From the NCBI GenBank assembly GCA_958450365.1, contig CAUEEP010000926.1, positions 806,001-870,000 of the forward strand: a stretch of 64,000 nt of DNA, given 5' to 3'. The position numbers and the translations under genes are program-made. Source of the stretch: Mesorhabditis belari. Its lineage: Eukaryota > Nematoda > Chromadorea > Rhabditida > Rhabditidae. Below, piece by piece: positions 9,701 through 21,100 of the stretch. The notes under the pieces were generated by a model. The model had not been told where the DNA came from and searched no databases. It worked only from the letters and a program-made list of their open reading frames with translations. How positions within the stretch are numbered: position 1 is the stretch's first letter; each line of letters begins with the position of its first letter.

Positions 9701-12700
9701 GTCCAGGTGCGCAAAAAAAGGTCGCATTTGTCCCACCCCCAAAACCGGCGCAAAAAATTGCTTTTATATTTTTTTCGCGCAGGCAAATTTACTTACTCGC
9801 GAGGAACACACTCTATGCAAAAGCTCATCAACGAACCTGATCAGCTAAAGTGACCGCTAAAGGGACGCACTCACAAATCTCCAGATACCTCTTCATCAGA
9901 CAATTCGCCTCACAATGTCGAGAAGAGTACTGGAAAATTTGAATTGTTTCAAGTTACCACTCTTAATTGATCTTAATTCAAATTTCGCTTTTTAACATTT
10001 ATTTAAGCTTTATCAGTTTACCCCAAAAGGTATAACGAGATCTCCATGAATGGCTGGATCCCAATCCGGTTGACAGAGTCCCCAATCGTGACGAGCCAAT
10101 AGAGTCACCTAAAGAAAGTTCTATAGTCGCAAGGCTTATAATACATATTTCCACTGAAATCTCTTACATTTCTCACATCGATTCCCGTGTAGAGAGTGGT
10201 GCCCGGCGGTACAGAAACCGAATGAGCCCTCATCGATGGGAACTCTAGACTCATTCTTTTGCTGAAGTTAAAGAAAAAAATCACTCTAGAATCGTCCATT
10301 TGATAGAGCAAAAATAAATTCATCAGAATATAGCATTTGCTTTTTTTCTATAAAAGTTCGAAAGAGTTTCAAGATTTACCATTTGCCTCATGAACAGCCA
10401 CCCGTACTCCCTCATCAGCGAACTCGTCCGGCAAGAAGTTGCTCTCTGAAATTCGACTTTTAAATAGAAATCGAATTTCCGTATTTCTTCAGGTATCAAA
10501 AGAATCTCAATTTTTTCACCATTTTCCTCATTTGCGTCGATTTTCAGCATAATTTGCCACCCGTGGGCCCACCCGGAGAACCATTGACGGTGTTGAAATT
10601 TCGAGTTCGGAAAGCTACAACGTACTGGATAAAGATTGATATAGCTATTTGAATCGTAAAAAGATAGTAAGCTTTTCATTTGGTATTGATAGATTTCGCA
10701 TGATGTTTACGAGTAAAACCTAAAGCACTATCCACCAGTACGTTTGTGGGAAATTTGATATGCGCCCGCCCACTTTGCCATTGGCAATCCAAATTTGAGC
10801 TCAAATTTCGGTACTTAGTGATTATAGGCCTCGCACTTCTCATATATGAATATGTGCTTACTTTCATCCACTTCAACAATACATCCAGTACCATTAATTT
10901 GTTGCACAGGCTTTGCTGTTAAGTATTCAACACAAAAATCCCTCATATAATTGTTGAAGTCGATTGTTGTTGAGGGATTCATCGCCATAGATGAGGACTG
11001 CGGGATTTATAGCCCCTAAGTACCCAAATTTCATGGTGTTTAGTTGTTCAATTTAAATAGTTTTTATAAAAATCGACAGAGAAAGACTTGGCGCATCTAA
11101 TGATACTAAAAATATTGAAATTCAACAACCCAACACCAAAATATTTGAGCTTAAAGTTAGGTTGCCTGGGAAAAGGGACGGGGCCAATCAAATGTCCAAT
11201 AACCAGTACAGTGCTACGGTATACGGATAGATAACAATAAGCCTCCTAAATAATCGACAGAACCCTACTTTCAACAGTAACCCACCGTACGCAAAGCCCA
11301 GAGTCTGTCAGTATTGGTTGCGTCTGTTGACAGCATTCGTCCAACGGCACTCCGCCAAACGCGCACCACTCGACCATCGAGTGACAATCGGCTCTAGAAA
11401 TCGAATAAAATCTAGAGTGCGCAGAAAAGTAGCTCTTTCTGTGAAATCTTATTTAATGTTTTGATTTTGAATACACTACTGGATATCATATTTGAAAAAC
11501 GATCGTCACTTTCGCGCATCTGTAACTCCCTTGTCTTTACCGTATTTCTAAATATTAATATTACCATTGTGTAGCCCTTGAAAAGAGCTTTCAGAAAATG
11601 TATGACACTAATAGTTTAAACTCAAAGACAAGGAAGTTACAGACGCGCGAAAGTGACGATCGTTTTTCAAATATGATATTTCATTGTCCAGTACTGTATC
11701 TCTGATTCTCCAGTCCTTCCTTTAAAGATCGTTTTGTGTGAGAAAAGGGACAGAGAAGCACTTTGTATTGCTTTTCTTTGGCTTTGAAACACTGAACCAA
11801 CCAACCAACCAACACTGAACCTATTTTATAGAATCAATCGAGAATATTTTCTCGCTAGATTAGTATTTGTGCTATATTCCGAATAAATATCAAATAATCA
11901 TTTCCCCATCGGTACCCTCTCACACACAGAGTATTTAAATATTCCAAAAAATTTATCATTTAAGAATTGCAAAAAAAAATTTACCCAACACTCGAGAAAA
12001 ACTCCATAAATGAGAAGACCTTTTTGGTGGCATTTCGATAGTCATTTGTGTATTTCTAAAAGCTTTCCCATTTATCATTCTTCATCCCACTCACCACAAA
12101 CTCGGCTTGTTCGCTTGTCAAAATTTTTAAATCACTTTCCATATCTTTTGAGTAGGCTTTAAGCACGTACTGAAGCACATCGGATGGCATTTTCCAGGCT
12201 AAACATTGGAGTTGCATTAGTTGCATGAAAATTTCGGTAATTTCTAATAACTCAAGAAGAAGAAATAACTTTCTAATAACTAATAACTAATAACTCATTT
12301 ACTGCTTAAACTAAAAAAAAGCAGATACCAATAATTCTTCCAATAAACGACCATGAGCATCTATTTTCCAAACTTTTGAAAATTTTCTATTTTTTTGAAT
12401 CCGTTACCAAGTCCGAGATTTTACTAAATTTTTAAGAACTTGAAAATGGGTGTTTACAGCGAAATTTCCTATGGGTTATGATGCGAATTAAGGTTTTCAA
12501 ATTTTCTTTCACTTAAAGCTTTCTAAGCTTTCTATTACTTCTATCACTTAAAACGATTCCAAAAATCTAAATCAAAAAATAAAAAAATCTTGAAAACCCG
12601 GATTAGGAGTTGACAAATCTGTCAAAATGATAATTTTTTTTCCTAGGCCGTCTATTGGAATAATTACGGTCATTGTATCAAAAATTTCCCAATCTCATAC

Positions 12701-13719
12701 CTTTTAACTTCTCAGCGAACACCGGTTTATTGTTGCATATCGTAATGTCGGGAAAAAGTAAACCCTCTTCGGGAACGATCACATTCACTTGAAATAGAGT
12801 CGGCTTTGAATGATAGTTGAGTAAAAGGAAACCACTCTGAAGAAATAAATGCAAATTGCGAATAAAAGTTACAAATACCGTATTTCTTCGAATAGAAGAC
12901 CGGGGAAAGAGTATCATCGCGTACTCCTGCGTAGCAGCCCTTTTCAAAATTTCTTTTCTGCATAAAAGCTTTCAATCAAGTGCTATAGGGCTGGAAAATG
13001 ACTCAAAAATACCACATGAGCTAACAGATTTTTGAGCCATTTTCCAGCTCTATAGCACTTGATTGAAAGCTTTTTATGCAGAAAAGAAATTTTAAAAAGG
13101 GGTGCACGCAGGAGTATGCGATGATACTCTTTACCCGGTCTTCTATTCGAAGAAATACGGTATAAGGCCTAAAGTCAATTTGATTTTTGCACTGTTGGTT
13201 GAGGATTGATTTCTAGAAAAAATTTTTCAGCAAAAGTTATACTAACGTGTATCATGAAGAGAAAAAGACACGACAAGACGACGACACACCAAAAAATCCG
13301 CGATGGCCATGTGTTCGAGTTGTAGATTCGAACCTAATTTTGTGATACCCAATATTTCTAATTCCCACTCACCAATCCATGATATGTTGTTAAGCCCGAG
13401 AATTCTTTTGTTTCATAGTCACATATTCTAAGATAGATCCTCTGCTTTTTATCATCCCAAGTCGTTCTAAAGTTTTGTCCGTTCAAAGATACAGGCTAAA
13501 ATTAACCGCTGATCCCCGTCGCTCATCAAAATATAGATAAAGAAAGGTTAATAAAAGTTTTTTGATGGATAAAATAGATTTAAAAATCAGGTTAAAATGC
13601 TAGAACGAATATTTCACCCCCTGAGCCTCCATTATTTGTTTCGGATCAATAAGAATCCCGAGAGATAAGGCTTTCGTCACTCACCTTTTCCCCCAAAAGT
13701 GCCTGCTAAATGCCTGCAT
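6741..13719 (-). CDS. DEG/ENaC (degenerin) cation channel subunit
   Basis: Amiloride-sensitive sodium channel family subunit: two transmembrane helices, a large cysteine-rich extracellular domain and cytoplasmic ends; trimeric cation channel in the plasma membrane. Exons by hand: 13685–13719 (or an alternative start near 13635), 13373–13495, 13247–13333, 12701–12836, 12095–12198, 11985–12055, about 11282–11393, 10862–10997, 10520–10624, 10380–10445, 10168–10244, 10022–10108, 9837–9929, 8735–8943, 7949–8043, 7759–7886, 7644–7715, 7405–7562, 6905–7018 and 6741–6860. Landmarks: GLTTYHGL before TM1, TM1 WCVVVLSCLFLFMIH, LFPDITICN, CHSMVEWCAFGG, EGVRVAVHE, VSVPPGT, YSSRHCEANC, CFCDVKCEQLQYD, and TM2 GNIAGSMGLFLGMSTV with the G-M-S selectivity-filter motif. 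The long C-terminal tail has repeated basic-x-Ser sites (SRRIS, SRRVS, RRRAS). The GNCYTFN-like motif expected near 10600 is not recognisable. Introns carry at least three foldback elements. Confidence 0.9.
7052..7113 (-). tRNA. tRNA-like sequence seeding a 17-bp array
   Basis: On the minus strand GGCGCTGATAGCTCAGTGAT (A box) is followed, at tRNA spacing, by GGTTCAATTCC (B box). Stems are imperfect. Immediately upstream of it on the minus strand (7126–7270) its own 5' half is repeated in tandem. It lies in a DEG/ENaC intron. Confidence 0.5.
7120..7272 (-). repeat. Tandem array of a tRNA 5'-end/A-box unit
   Basis: About eight 17-bp units, minus strand GGCGCTGATAGCTCAAT, following one longer copy that extends to the D-arm (GGTAGAGCATCTTCT). 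Each unit is the 5' end and D-arm of the adjacent tRNA-like sequence. Confidence 0.85.
8205..8660. repeat. 17–18 bp minisatellite (AATAGATTCTAGTTAACT)
   Basis: About 25 units close to TAATAGATTCTAGTTAACT with variants at the GTTAAC/GTTGAC/GTTAGC positions, in a DEG/ENaC intron. Confidence 0.92.
9268..9815. mobile_element. Nested foldback element, GCGCACC type
   Basis: Inner arms 9362–9500 and 9588–9740 are long inverted copies (for example CTGGAAAAGGCCTTAGGAAA against TTTCCTAAGGCCTTTTCCAG). Outer arms pair ATAGAGTGTGTTCCTCGCGA at 9268 with TCGCGAGGAACACACTCTAT near 9797. The TGGGACAAATGCGAC end motif also occurs at the foldbacks near 33540 and 54010. A partial direct copy of the outer arm lies at 8995–9060. 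Located in a DEG/ENaC intron. Confidence 0.8.
11020..11195. mobile_element. Foldback element, family F4, copy 1
   Basis: Inverted arms around TTTAGTTGTTCAATTTAAAT and its partner near 11140, with a GAGAAAGACTTGGC core. The same element recurs at about 50283–50447 and 56978–57222. A fragment (ATGCGCCCGCCCACTTTGCC) also lies at 10760–10815. Confidence 0.75.
11478..11699. mobile_element. Foldback element, family F3, copy 1
   Basis: Arms containing AAAACGATCGTCACTTTCGC pair with GCGAAAGTGACGATCGTTTT; the spacer is AATATTAATATTACCATTG. A second copy is at 59199–59431 with a few substitutions. Confidence 0.85.
12878..13163. mobile_element. Foldback element, family F5, copy 1
   Basis: About 280-bp almost perfect palindrome. 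It starts ACCGTATTTCTTCGAATAGA, ends with its reverse complement, and has a short centre near 13015. The copy at 29264–29550 differs at a small number of sites. It interrupts the intron between TM1 and the ITICN exon of the DEG/ENaC gene. Confidence 0.92.
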
Positions 13720-13897
13720 TTTTGTTTCTGCCTCGAACTCAAAAAAATTTATTTTTAACAACTTGAAAATAAACTTTGTAAAAGAACGAATAATTTTGCT
13801 GAATACACTAAACCTCAAAGAACAAAATAAGTATCACAGATCCAAAAACCCAGGCTTTAGATAAAGACAGCAAAAGTTCGAAAAACAAATCTAACAC

Positions 13898-16800
13898 TCA
13901 AAGCACATACAAAACATCTTGCGAATTTGATTGGCTCGACGTATCGGTTACTTTTTTGATAGCAAATTCGGCCAGCAAGGGAATGTGGTCCGATGGGACG
14001 TAGAGATTTGGCCAACAGCCCAATGTCCTGAAATAAAAAATAAAAATATACAAAAATGATATATCACGTTTAATGTCTTAATATTAACAAAGTTACTATA
14101 ATTTTGTTCAGAGGTGTGCTCCCAAAGTGACAAAATAGGTACCTTTGCAAGAAATTTTTCGATGGTAGAGTAAGTCGTGTAACCAGCTGAATTTTTTCCA
14201 TTTCTTTAACTTCCACTTTCTAAAAAGATTGTATACGCAAAAAAACCATCAAACAAACCTCGTCGTTGATAGATTGCACGTTGTCAACCGAATAAAAAAT
14301 GAAGTCGGGGTTGCCCGAGCCCGTATGATAAGTAGAAACGGCTTCCTGAGTAATATTTTGTAAATCAAGTAAGAATTTTTGCCTACTTCTCCATCGGGAG
14401 CTAAGTGATCGTACGCGGATGCGAGCATAAACGGATGTTCCCACTCGCCATCAGGTAGACCTAATAAAAACATTCTTTAAGAGACTGCATTAAATCACTA
14501 TTTTTCGAAGCATAAGTTGAGTGTCTCGTCACACCACATGACACTGGCAAAATCGTAGTCTTTGCAATAGCCGGTGAGGAGCCACATTTGATCTAAAAGG
14601 TAAACAAGCTAGATGTTCGCTTCTACTTCGCTTACCTGTCCCGAAAGTTCATGACGCGATAGGTTGGCAACATGAACTCTGAATCAAGCTTAATAAAAAA
14701 ATAAGAAATGTCTTCTTCTTGCCTTGCTCTTGTGATAAATCGATAAATCGGAGACAACGGCTGAATATTAAAATCCCCCGTAATAAAAACGGGAACGTCT
14801 TTTCCATAATCATTCATCAACTGAAAAGAGACATTTGTCGTCGTATAAGACGAAAAAACCTTATGAATGCCCGCAAAGAGAATCGCCAATTGTCCAAGTT
14901 TGATATCACCACGCTTCTCATTAAAAAGCAAATGCGTGTTCGCAAAGCAAAGATCTTGGCCGCTTTGAGTATCCGTCACAATGCAAATTTGCCCTAAAAA
15001 CAAAATTAAGTCAACAAGCAAGACGTATTTGAATGTATTGGGTTGGGGAGAATGAGTCGGCGCCGAAATTTAAAGAAACTTTTTGCACCCATAAAACCTT
15101 CTTTAAATACACGTTTTGTTTCATCAAAATGGTCCACTATTTCTTTACAAAATGGCTTTTGAGAGATTCCACAAAGTTTTTCTTTTTTGGGATTTTATGG
15201 ATTCCCAAACACAGCTAATCAAAATGACAAAAAGTCCGACTCATTGCTTGAACAGTTTCTTCCACATAAACCTCCTTTGATGTTTATATAAAAAAGATAG
15301 AGCACACTCAATTACATAAGTTGCCAAATTTTCAGGAAGATCCCTCCAACCGTTTACTCTAGATGACAGTTTATCGATTTTGTGAAAAAATGATCCTTTG
15401 TTGAGTTGAGGCGCTGTTTGAGTTCTCTTTTAAATATTATTTTGTAGAGAATTAGTTACCCCTTCTACGGATATCAAACACATATCATTTGACAAAGTCT
15501 GCTATAAGTTTTAGAAATTTCTTTGATTTTCGGCGCCGACTCATTCTCCCCAACCCAATACATGCACAAGGTCTATCAAATTATAAAACTCACCAATTTG
15601 ATGACGATCCATCATTTCGCCGAGAAAATATTCAACTTCCTCGTATTTCTTGATCGCGAATCGAGACTAAACTTTACAACATAAAAATGAAAACAAATAT
15701 CAAGTAGTAAGTAAACTCTAAAGTTGTGTAAATAGTAAATACTAACCGTGCGAAAAGCCAAAAGACAACCATCCACAAATTCTCCGGTTTTCTTCTTGTA
15801 GAAAATTGTGTATCCTAAAATTTGAATTATGCAAAGTAAACATTAACTCTATTACCAAGGTTTTTGAAAACCGGTTCATAAAACGTCTCGATTTTGTCAG
15901 CCTCGACCTAAATCAAAAAAATAATAACAACGCCAAAATAACGCCATTTAAACCTCTTGCAAGCCAAAAACGTCAGCATTTAGTTTCCCGAGTTCGGTTT
16001 TCAAGTGTTTTGAGCGATTCGCCCACCCCATTTTCCATTGGTGCTTCGCACTATAAAATAAATTCACAAATTCTTTACTGTACTCACGATTTCATATGTG
16101 GATATAGATACATCGTAGATTCGGCAGTCGACTGACAAAGAACGTTGTATGAGCACAGACGAATCCTTGAAAAGTCATCACTGGGTGGAGGTGGCTAAAA
16201 TTTATATATTGTTTTTAAGTAGAATAGTAGAACTTCAACTTCAATATAGTAAAAAAATACATATACCTTGGCAAACTCGAAACGTCGCGCGTCTTCTTTA
16301 TGGTATTTGCGGGTAGCAAAAGTTAAATTGTCAACGTCGGCATGCTTATAAATTTTCTCATGATTTGGTGAAACGAGCAAATGGGGTGATGAAACCTGAG
16401 AATTAAATTTATGTATTGTTTGTATCAATTTTTTTGGTCCATACTAGTCGAAGTGTACTTTTAAAACCAACATATTTCGGCGTTCTGATGTTAAAATTTG
16501 ATCTCTCAAGTACAGAAAGAAGCATCTTGTTATGCTCAAAGCATCTTTAGAAAACCATAAACGTTTTACTTAAATAGGAATTACAAGATAAACAAACGTG
16601 AATGGAGAAATTTTTCGAAATATTTAATCCCCATTCACAACTTGTTGTTGTCTTAAAATACTTCATTCGCTACAAAAATAGAGAACAAATAGAAATCTAT
16701 TGCATCTACCCCTGTTGGTAAAGGTCATCAGTGAATCTATTTCAAAACACGTACTTCAACAACTAAAGATGGCTTCTTATCCTCAAAATGTTTAGCGTAC

Positions 16801-17961
16801 CCATCTGCTACGTAATCACCCTTCGTAGCATGATTTTTGCCGCCCTAATATTAACATTTTTTTAATTGCGTTAACAGTAAATGCATACCGGAGTCTTTTT
16901 TGAGCAACCCGGCACTATTAGGTCTTCAAAGTATTTAGCGCATTCGTCAGATACGTAATCATCCGTTGAAATAAGAGTCTTGTCCTAAAAACGTTATCCG
17001 CGAAAAAATAAAATCCTAACCTTAACATTTAGCATAGTTCCAGCCCCACAAGATGTAGACGTCCCTGTTAAGACGGCCACAAATTTCGTCGTTTCATTTG
17101 GAGTTTTTGTATTTTTTCGACATTGCTTCTTCTCACGAGGCTGAATTGAAAATAAGCGTTGAGATAAAGAGAAAAATTTACCGGTAAAACATAAAGCACA
17201 TCTTTCTCCGAAGTCTCGTTTCCTGAAATTCATTGTTTTAAAATCTTTAAATAAAGGGAAACTTGAGCGATCGATTGACCAGAGATTTGGCGTATCCTCG
17301 TCATCCGAAAGCGTTATAACGTCCGGATCGACTTTTATCTCCTAAACTTACAAAATTACGCACTTTTTAAAAAACAAACCGTTGGGGAAGTACTTTGAAC
17401 ATTTGTTTTCGTAGTTTTTATCATAGTTTCAGGCTCGTCAAGCGATTCTAGTGACGAAGATTTTCTAAAGCAGTTGAAAGCTTAATGTTACAAGCAGGCA
17501 AAACCTTTTTTGCGCTAGTTTGCAAGCGATAACTACCGGCTCATCGGTGGGATCGGAATCTGTTTCTCCGTCTTCCAAATCGATTGTACGAGGCTCTTTA
17601 CGAACTCCATTCTCTCGTTCGTCTAAAATCCTATATATCTAGTATATATAAACGGTCAAGTCTGTCCGTTTGGGCTGAAAACTTGGAAAACTATGTAAAA
17701 AAATCGTTGATTCCGAATATCAAATTAGACTTTTGATATAGGTACGTTTTAGTACTCAGCATAGTAGCTTACAAAATGAATGACTTAAAGGACTACCCGC
17801 GAAGTTGGTAAAAACTATAAAAATTTTAGTTTTTAAAGACAAGATGCTTATTTTGACGTTACGTAATAATCAAATTTTAATATTTTGTGAAAATCTTCCC
17901 GCTCTTTTAACAACTCATAAAAAAACTCACGTAAATGCCGAAAAATGTTGAAGCTGGACAT
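13898..17961 (-). CDS. Angel/CCR4-type endonuclease-exonuclease-phosphatase family protein
   Basis: Protein of the EEP fold in the CCR4/Angel (ANGEL1/2) subfamily; relatives act on RNA 3' ends or 2',3'-cyclic phosphates. About 21 short exons join in frame from ATG 17961 (MSSFNIFRHL) to the stop at 13898. Recognisable motifs in order: RLCSYNVLCQ…YPH, W-K-MGWANR, LNADVFGLQE (catalytic Glu), VEADKIETFYEP, GYTIFYKKKTGEFVDGC, CFANTHLLFNEKRGDIKLGQ, VFITGDFNIQPLSPIY, LSRHELSGQ, GNPDFIFYS and PSDHIPLLAEF (catalytic His). The N-terminal third is acidic, has a SUMO-interaction-like VITLSDDED near 17310, and has two neighbouring exons with similar motifs (GDYVADGYAKHFED, DDYVSDECAKYFED). The intron at 14679–14722 appears to use a GC donor. 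It shares a 187-bp divergent promoter region with the triokinase gene. Confidence 0.85.
14679..14722 (-). other. Probable 44-bp GC–AG intron in the Angel-like gene
   Basis: Minus-strand exon end AGAGCAAG is followed by GCAAGAAG, and the acceptor GATTCAG precedes AGTTCATG. Only removal of this segment yields the family-typical LSRHELSGQ; reading through gives an unrelated frame that does not join the next exon. A GC donor is rare but accepted by the major spliceosome. Confidence 0.6.
15036..15565. mobile_element. Foldback or TIR element with GGTTGGGGAGAATGAGTCGG ends
   Basis: The terminal inverted repeat TTGGGTTGGGGAGAATGAGT…GGCGCCGA at 15037 matches its complement at 15535–15563. The interior is mostly unique, AT-rich and non-coding. 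A diverged relative with the same end starts near 27205. It lies in an Angel-like gene intron. Confidence 0.75.
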
Positions 17962-18148
17962 TGGCCAAAGAAATCGAGAACCTAAAAACAAATAACAAGT
18001 CATTCCTTTTTAAACAATTTCACGACGTCAACAATAACAGGAGAGAGATTGGGAAAAAAGGGGAGAGCAAAAAGAACGAGAGACTTGTTTGGCATATCTG
18101 CAGGACACCAAAAAAAACAAACCGATTCTCTTTTTTCGATATTGATAG
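17962..18148. promoter_or_regulatory. Shared divergent promoter region, Angel-like / triokinase
   Basis: The two start codons face away from each other across 187 bp, so both genes must draw 5' regulatory sequence from this short AT-rich interval. AGAGAGATTGGG and a poly-purine tract lie near its middle. No specific factor site can be named. Confidence 0.5.
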
Positions 18149-21100
18149 ATGGCTACAAAGAAGTTTATCAACGAGCCGGATTCGGTCGTCGATGATGCGC
18201 TGCAAGGATTAGTGAAAACGAATCGAAATCTACGCTTTCATCCGATAAGTGTTATAATAGGAGCTCATAAAGTAGTTAATTTACAGCTGTAAAAGGGTCC
18301 TTTTGCGCATCGATTATGGCGAACACGTTGCGAACGGGAAAATTGTGCTTTTAGCCGGGGGAGGTTCGGGACACGAACCGTTTGCGATAGGTTTGATTTG
18401 AAAAAAAATGTACCAAATTCAATATCCATAGAGAAGACTACTCGTCGCTGACTTTATACAATTTACAATTGAAACTAATATTTATTAAAAACAAAAACAA
18501 CAATAGCAACAAACAAATCAACAGTAACAATAGGAATCGTTTATCAGTGCGTTTTACGTAGAACCATCGTCCATCTTTTGAGTCCTCGTTCTTTTGTTGA
18601 TCTTTGTTACTTCTCCGGGCGTCAAATTCTAAATTTATTAACATTTATCAACATATTCGAGCTTCTTCACGTACCTTTATAAGTGGCACAACACCAACTC
18701 CACCCGCCGCCTCAGCTTCTGCCACAGTATATGGGGTTTCTTTCAACCTACGCAATTGTTGTTTATGCAACTAAACTTGTATTAAGAATAATCTAGAAAA
18801 AAACACCGTTACCTTAGATTTTTGGTGAAGGCTTAAAGTTGGTGCATCAGCAAAATGTCGTACACATTCTATGCAGTAGAATTGTCCTTCACCGGGCAGA
18901 TCGAGATCGACCTAAAGTTGATGAACGAGATGGATAAAATCAGAAACCCTACCTCTTGATTTAATAACTTTGCTGCCTTTTGCGGTTTAAGATCGTCGTG
19001 AATTTCATCGATATCTTTTCCCTTTCTTTTACGTCCTTTTCTCGATTGTGTGTGCTTCGGAGGCATCTAAAGTTATCAATTAAATCGATCAGCAATCAAA
19101 AACATCAAAAAGGCAATTGATAACGTCACCAAATAGAAAGAAAGATTCAATTTTGAAATGCAAAATTATCCAATTTGAAGGTTTCATCGGGAAAGGCCTG
19201 CTAACGGGCGCGATTTGTGGTGACGTTTTCGCCTCACCGCCCAGTAATCACGTTCTGGCAGCATTAGAGGAAACTCGTGGAGAAGGTTTGGTGAAAATTT
19301 GATCAAAAATGCTCCAAATTTCTAGCAGGAACAGTGCTCTTTGTGATAAACTACACGGGTGATCGCCTGAATTTCGGGCTAGCCGCCGAGAAATTCAAAA
19401 AAAGCGGCGGAAAAGTTTGGTTGCTTTAGAAATTTTTAAAAATTAGATTTAGGTACGAGTGGTTGTGATAGCGGATGATATAGCGCTGGAAAATGTCGAG
19501 AATCGTATTGGAAGTCGGGGATTGGCTGCAGCAACTCTCATTATGAAGGTATCCAAAGTCTCTAATCCTAGGAATAGATGTAGAAACACATGGATTTTAT
19601 CCAGAGACCAGCCTCACGACGAGTTTTTCTGGCTGGATGTTTTGGGGCACGGTTTTTGTCACCGTGGCGCAGTCGGAAGCGCGCTTGTCTACGACCCGCA
19701 CGACCCGGGTTCGACCCCCGTAGTGCCACCCAATTTTGACTTCAAAATTTTTTTATGCTATAAACTTTTTAGGTAGCTGGAGCGATGACTGAGGCTGGGA
19801 AAAGTCTTGATGAAATCGCTGATTACGCGGAAAAGCTCAATGGGAGATGTGGTGAGTGAAGAAAAAAAATCGATCTCAGGGATAATAGTCCTTTTTTAGC
19901 AACACTTGGTGTTTCCCTCTACCCGTGCAGTCTCCCCAACAGACCGCCGATGTTCGAATTGGAGCAAGGAAAGATGGAGGTAAAAGTCAAACACCATGGA
20001 CGGAATCAACTTTGAACAAACTTTAGTATCGTATTATCAAGTGTAAGACATTAACGATACTAAACTGATCTCTGAGCTAAACACTTGCGAACTTTCAAGT
20101 GAATATAGTAGACCTTTAGGTGGGACTCGGCATTCACGGTGAACCGGGGAAAAGTCGCGAGGATTTGAGGTAACCCGTGATTGGAAATATTTATCAAAAA
20201 TATAAAAAACCTACCGTAAATACTGTAATAGTACCCCACCCCCACTCCGTGCGGAGTGTTGCGTAGTCTAGCATTGAACGAGTTTTTCTCGACACTGGTT
20301 TATGCTACAATGCGCGCTTGGGTATCAAAAAATAGCTGGAATTCAGGGCTATTTTATGATACCAAAGACGCATTTTTTCAAAGTACGGGCGCTTTGAAAA
20401 AAATGAAATACTAAAAAACTTTTGCGACTACGCGACTGTACGAGGGGGTGGGGTACTATTACAGTATTTACGGTAACTATTTATCAAAACCTAACTTAAG
20501 GCCAGCTCGGGGTATTATCCCTCTAATGATGGATACAATAATTGGAAGCCAAGCGGTCACCAATCACCAAAATCATCCCCTCATTCTCCTCTTGAACAAC
20601 CTCGGCTCAGTCTCCCAGATTGAGATGGGCATCTTGCGAGGAGAGATTGTCAACTATATCAGTTGAAAAAGTTTCTCTTTACCTAGAAAAATCTTTATTT
20701 AGTGGATTTAAAGCAAGAAGTTTCACTGTTCTACCAAGGGACTTTCATGAGTTCACTCGATGGGAAAGGAATCAGCATCACTGCTATGAGAGCCGATGAT
20801 CAAGTGATCAAATATCTAGGTAATTAGGTGAGATTTTAAACGCTCACACAATTTAGAATTTGCAACCGATGCTGAGGCTTGGCCGCGAGCATTTCCTGGA
20901 TCAGCTTTCAATAGCTTTGAGCAACGATTGCCCGATCGGGTCGAGGATGAGAAGCAAATGATTGAGAGAAAAGGGGCAACGCTGAGAAAAGGTAACAAGA
21001 TAGATAATGAGTAAGGTATAAAGCCCTACTCTGGCGGCAAAGGAATGCGTATTGGTGTAGCTCATTAGTAGAGCCATCGCCCAGTAAGCGAGAGGTCTCT

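Noticed and set aside
10105..10323. Start codon within the DEG/ENaC exon at 10323 (MNLFLLYQ…)
   Set aside because: The acceptor at 10245 joins the previous exon in frame to EFPSMRAHSVSV; the upstream part is intron.
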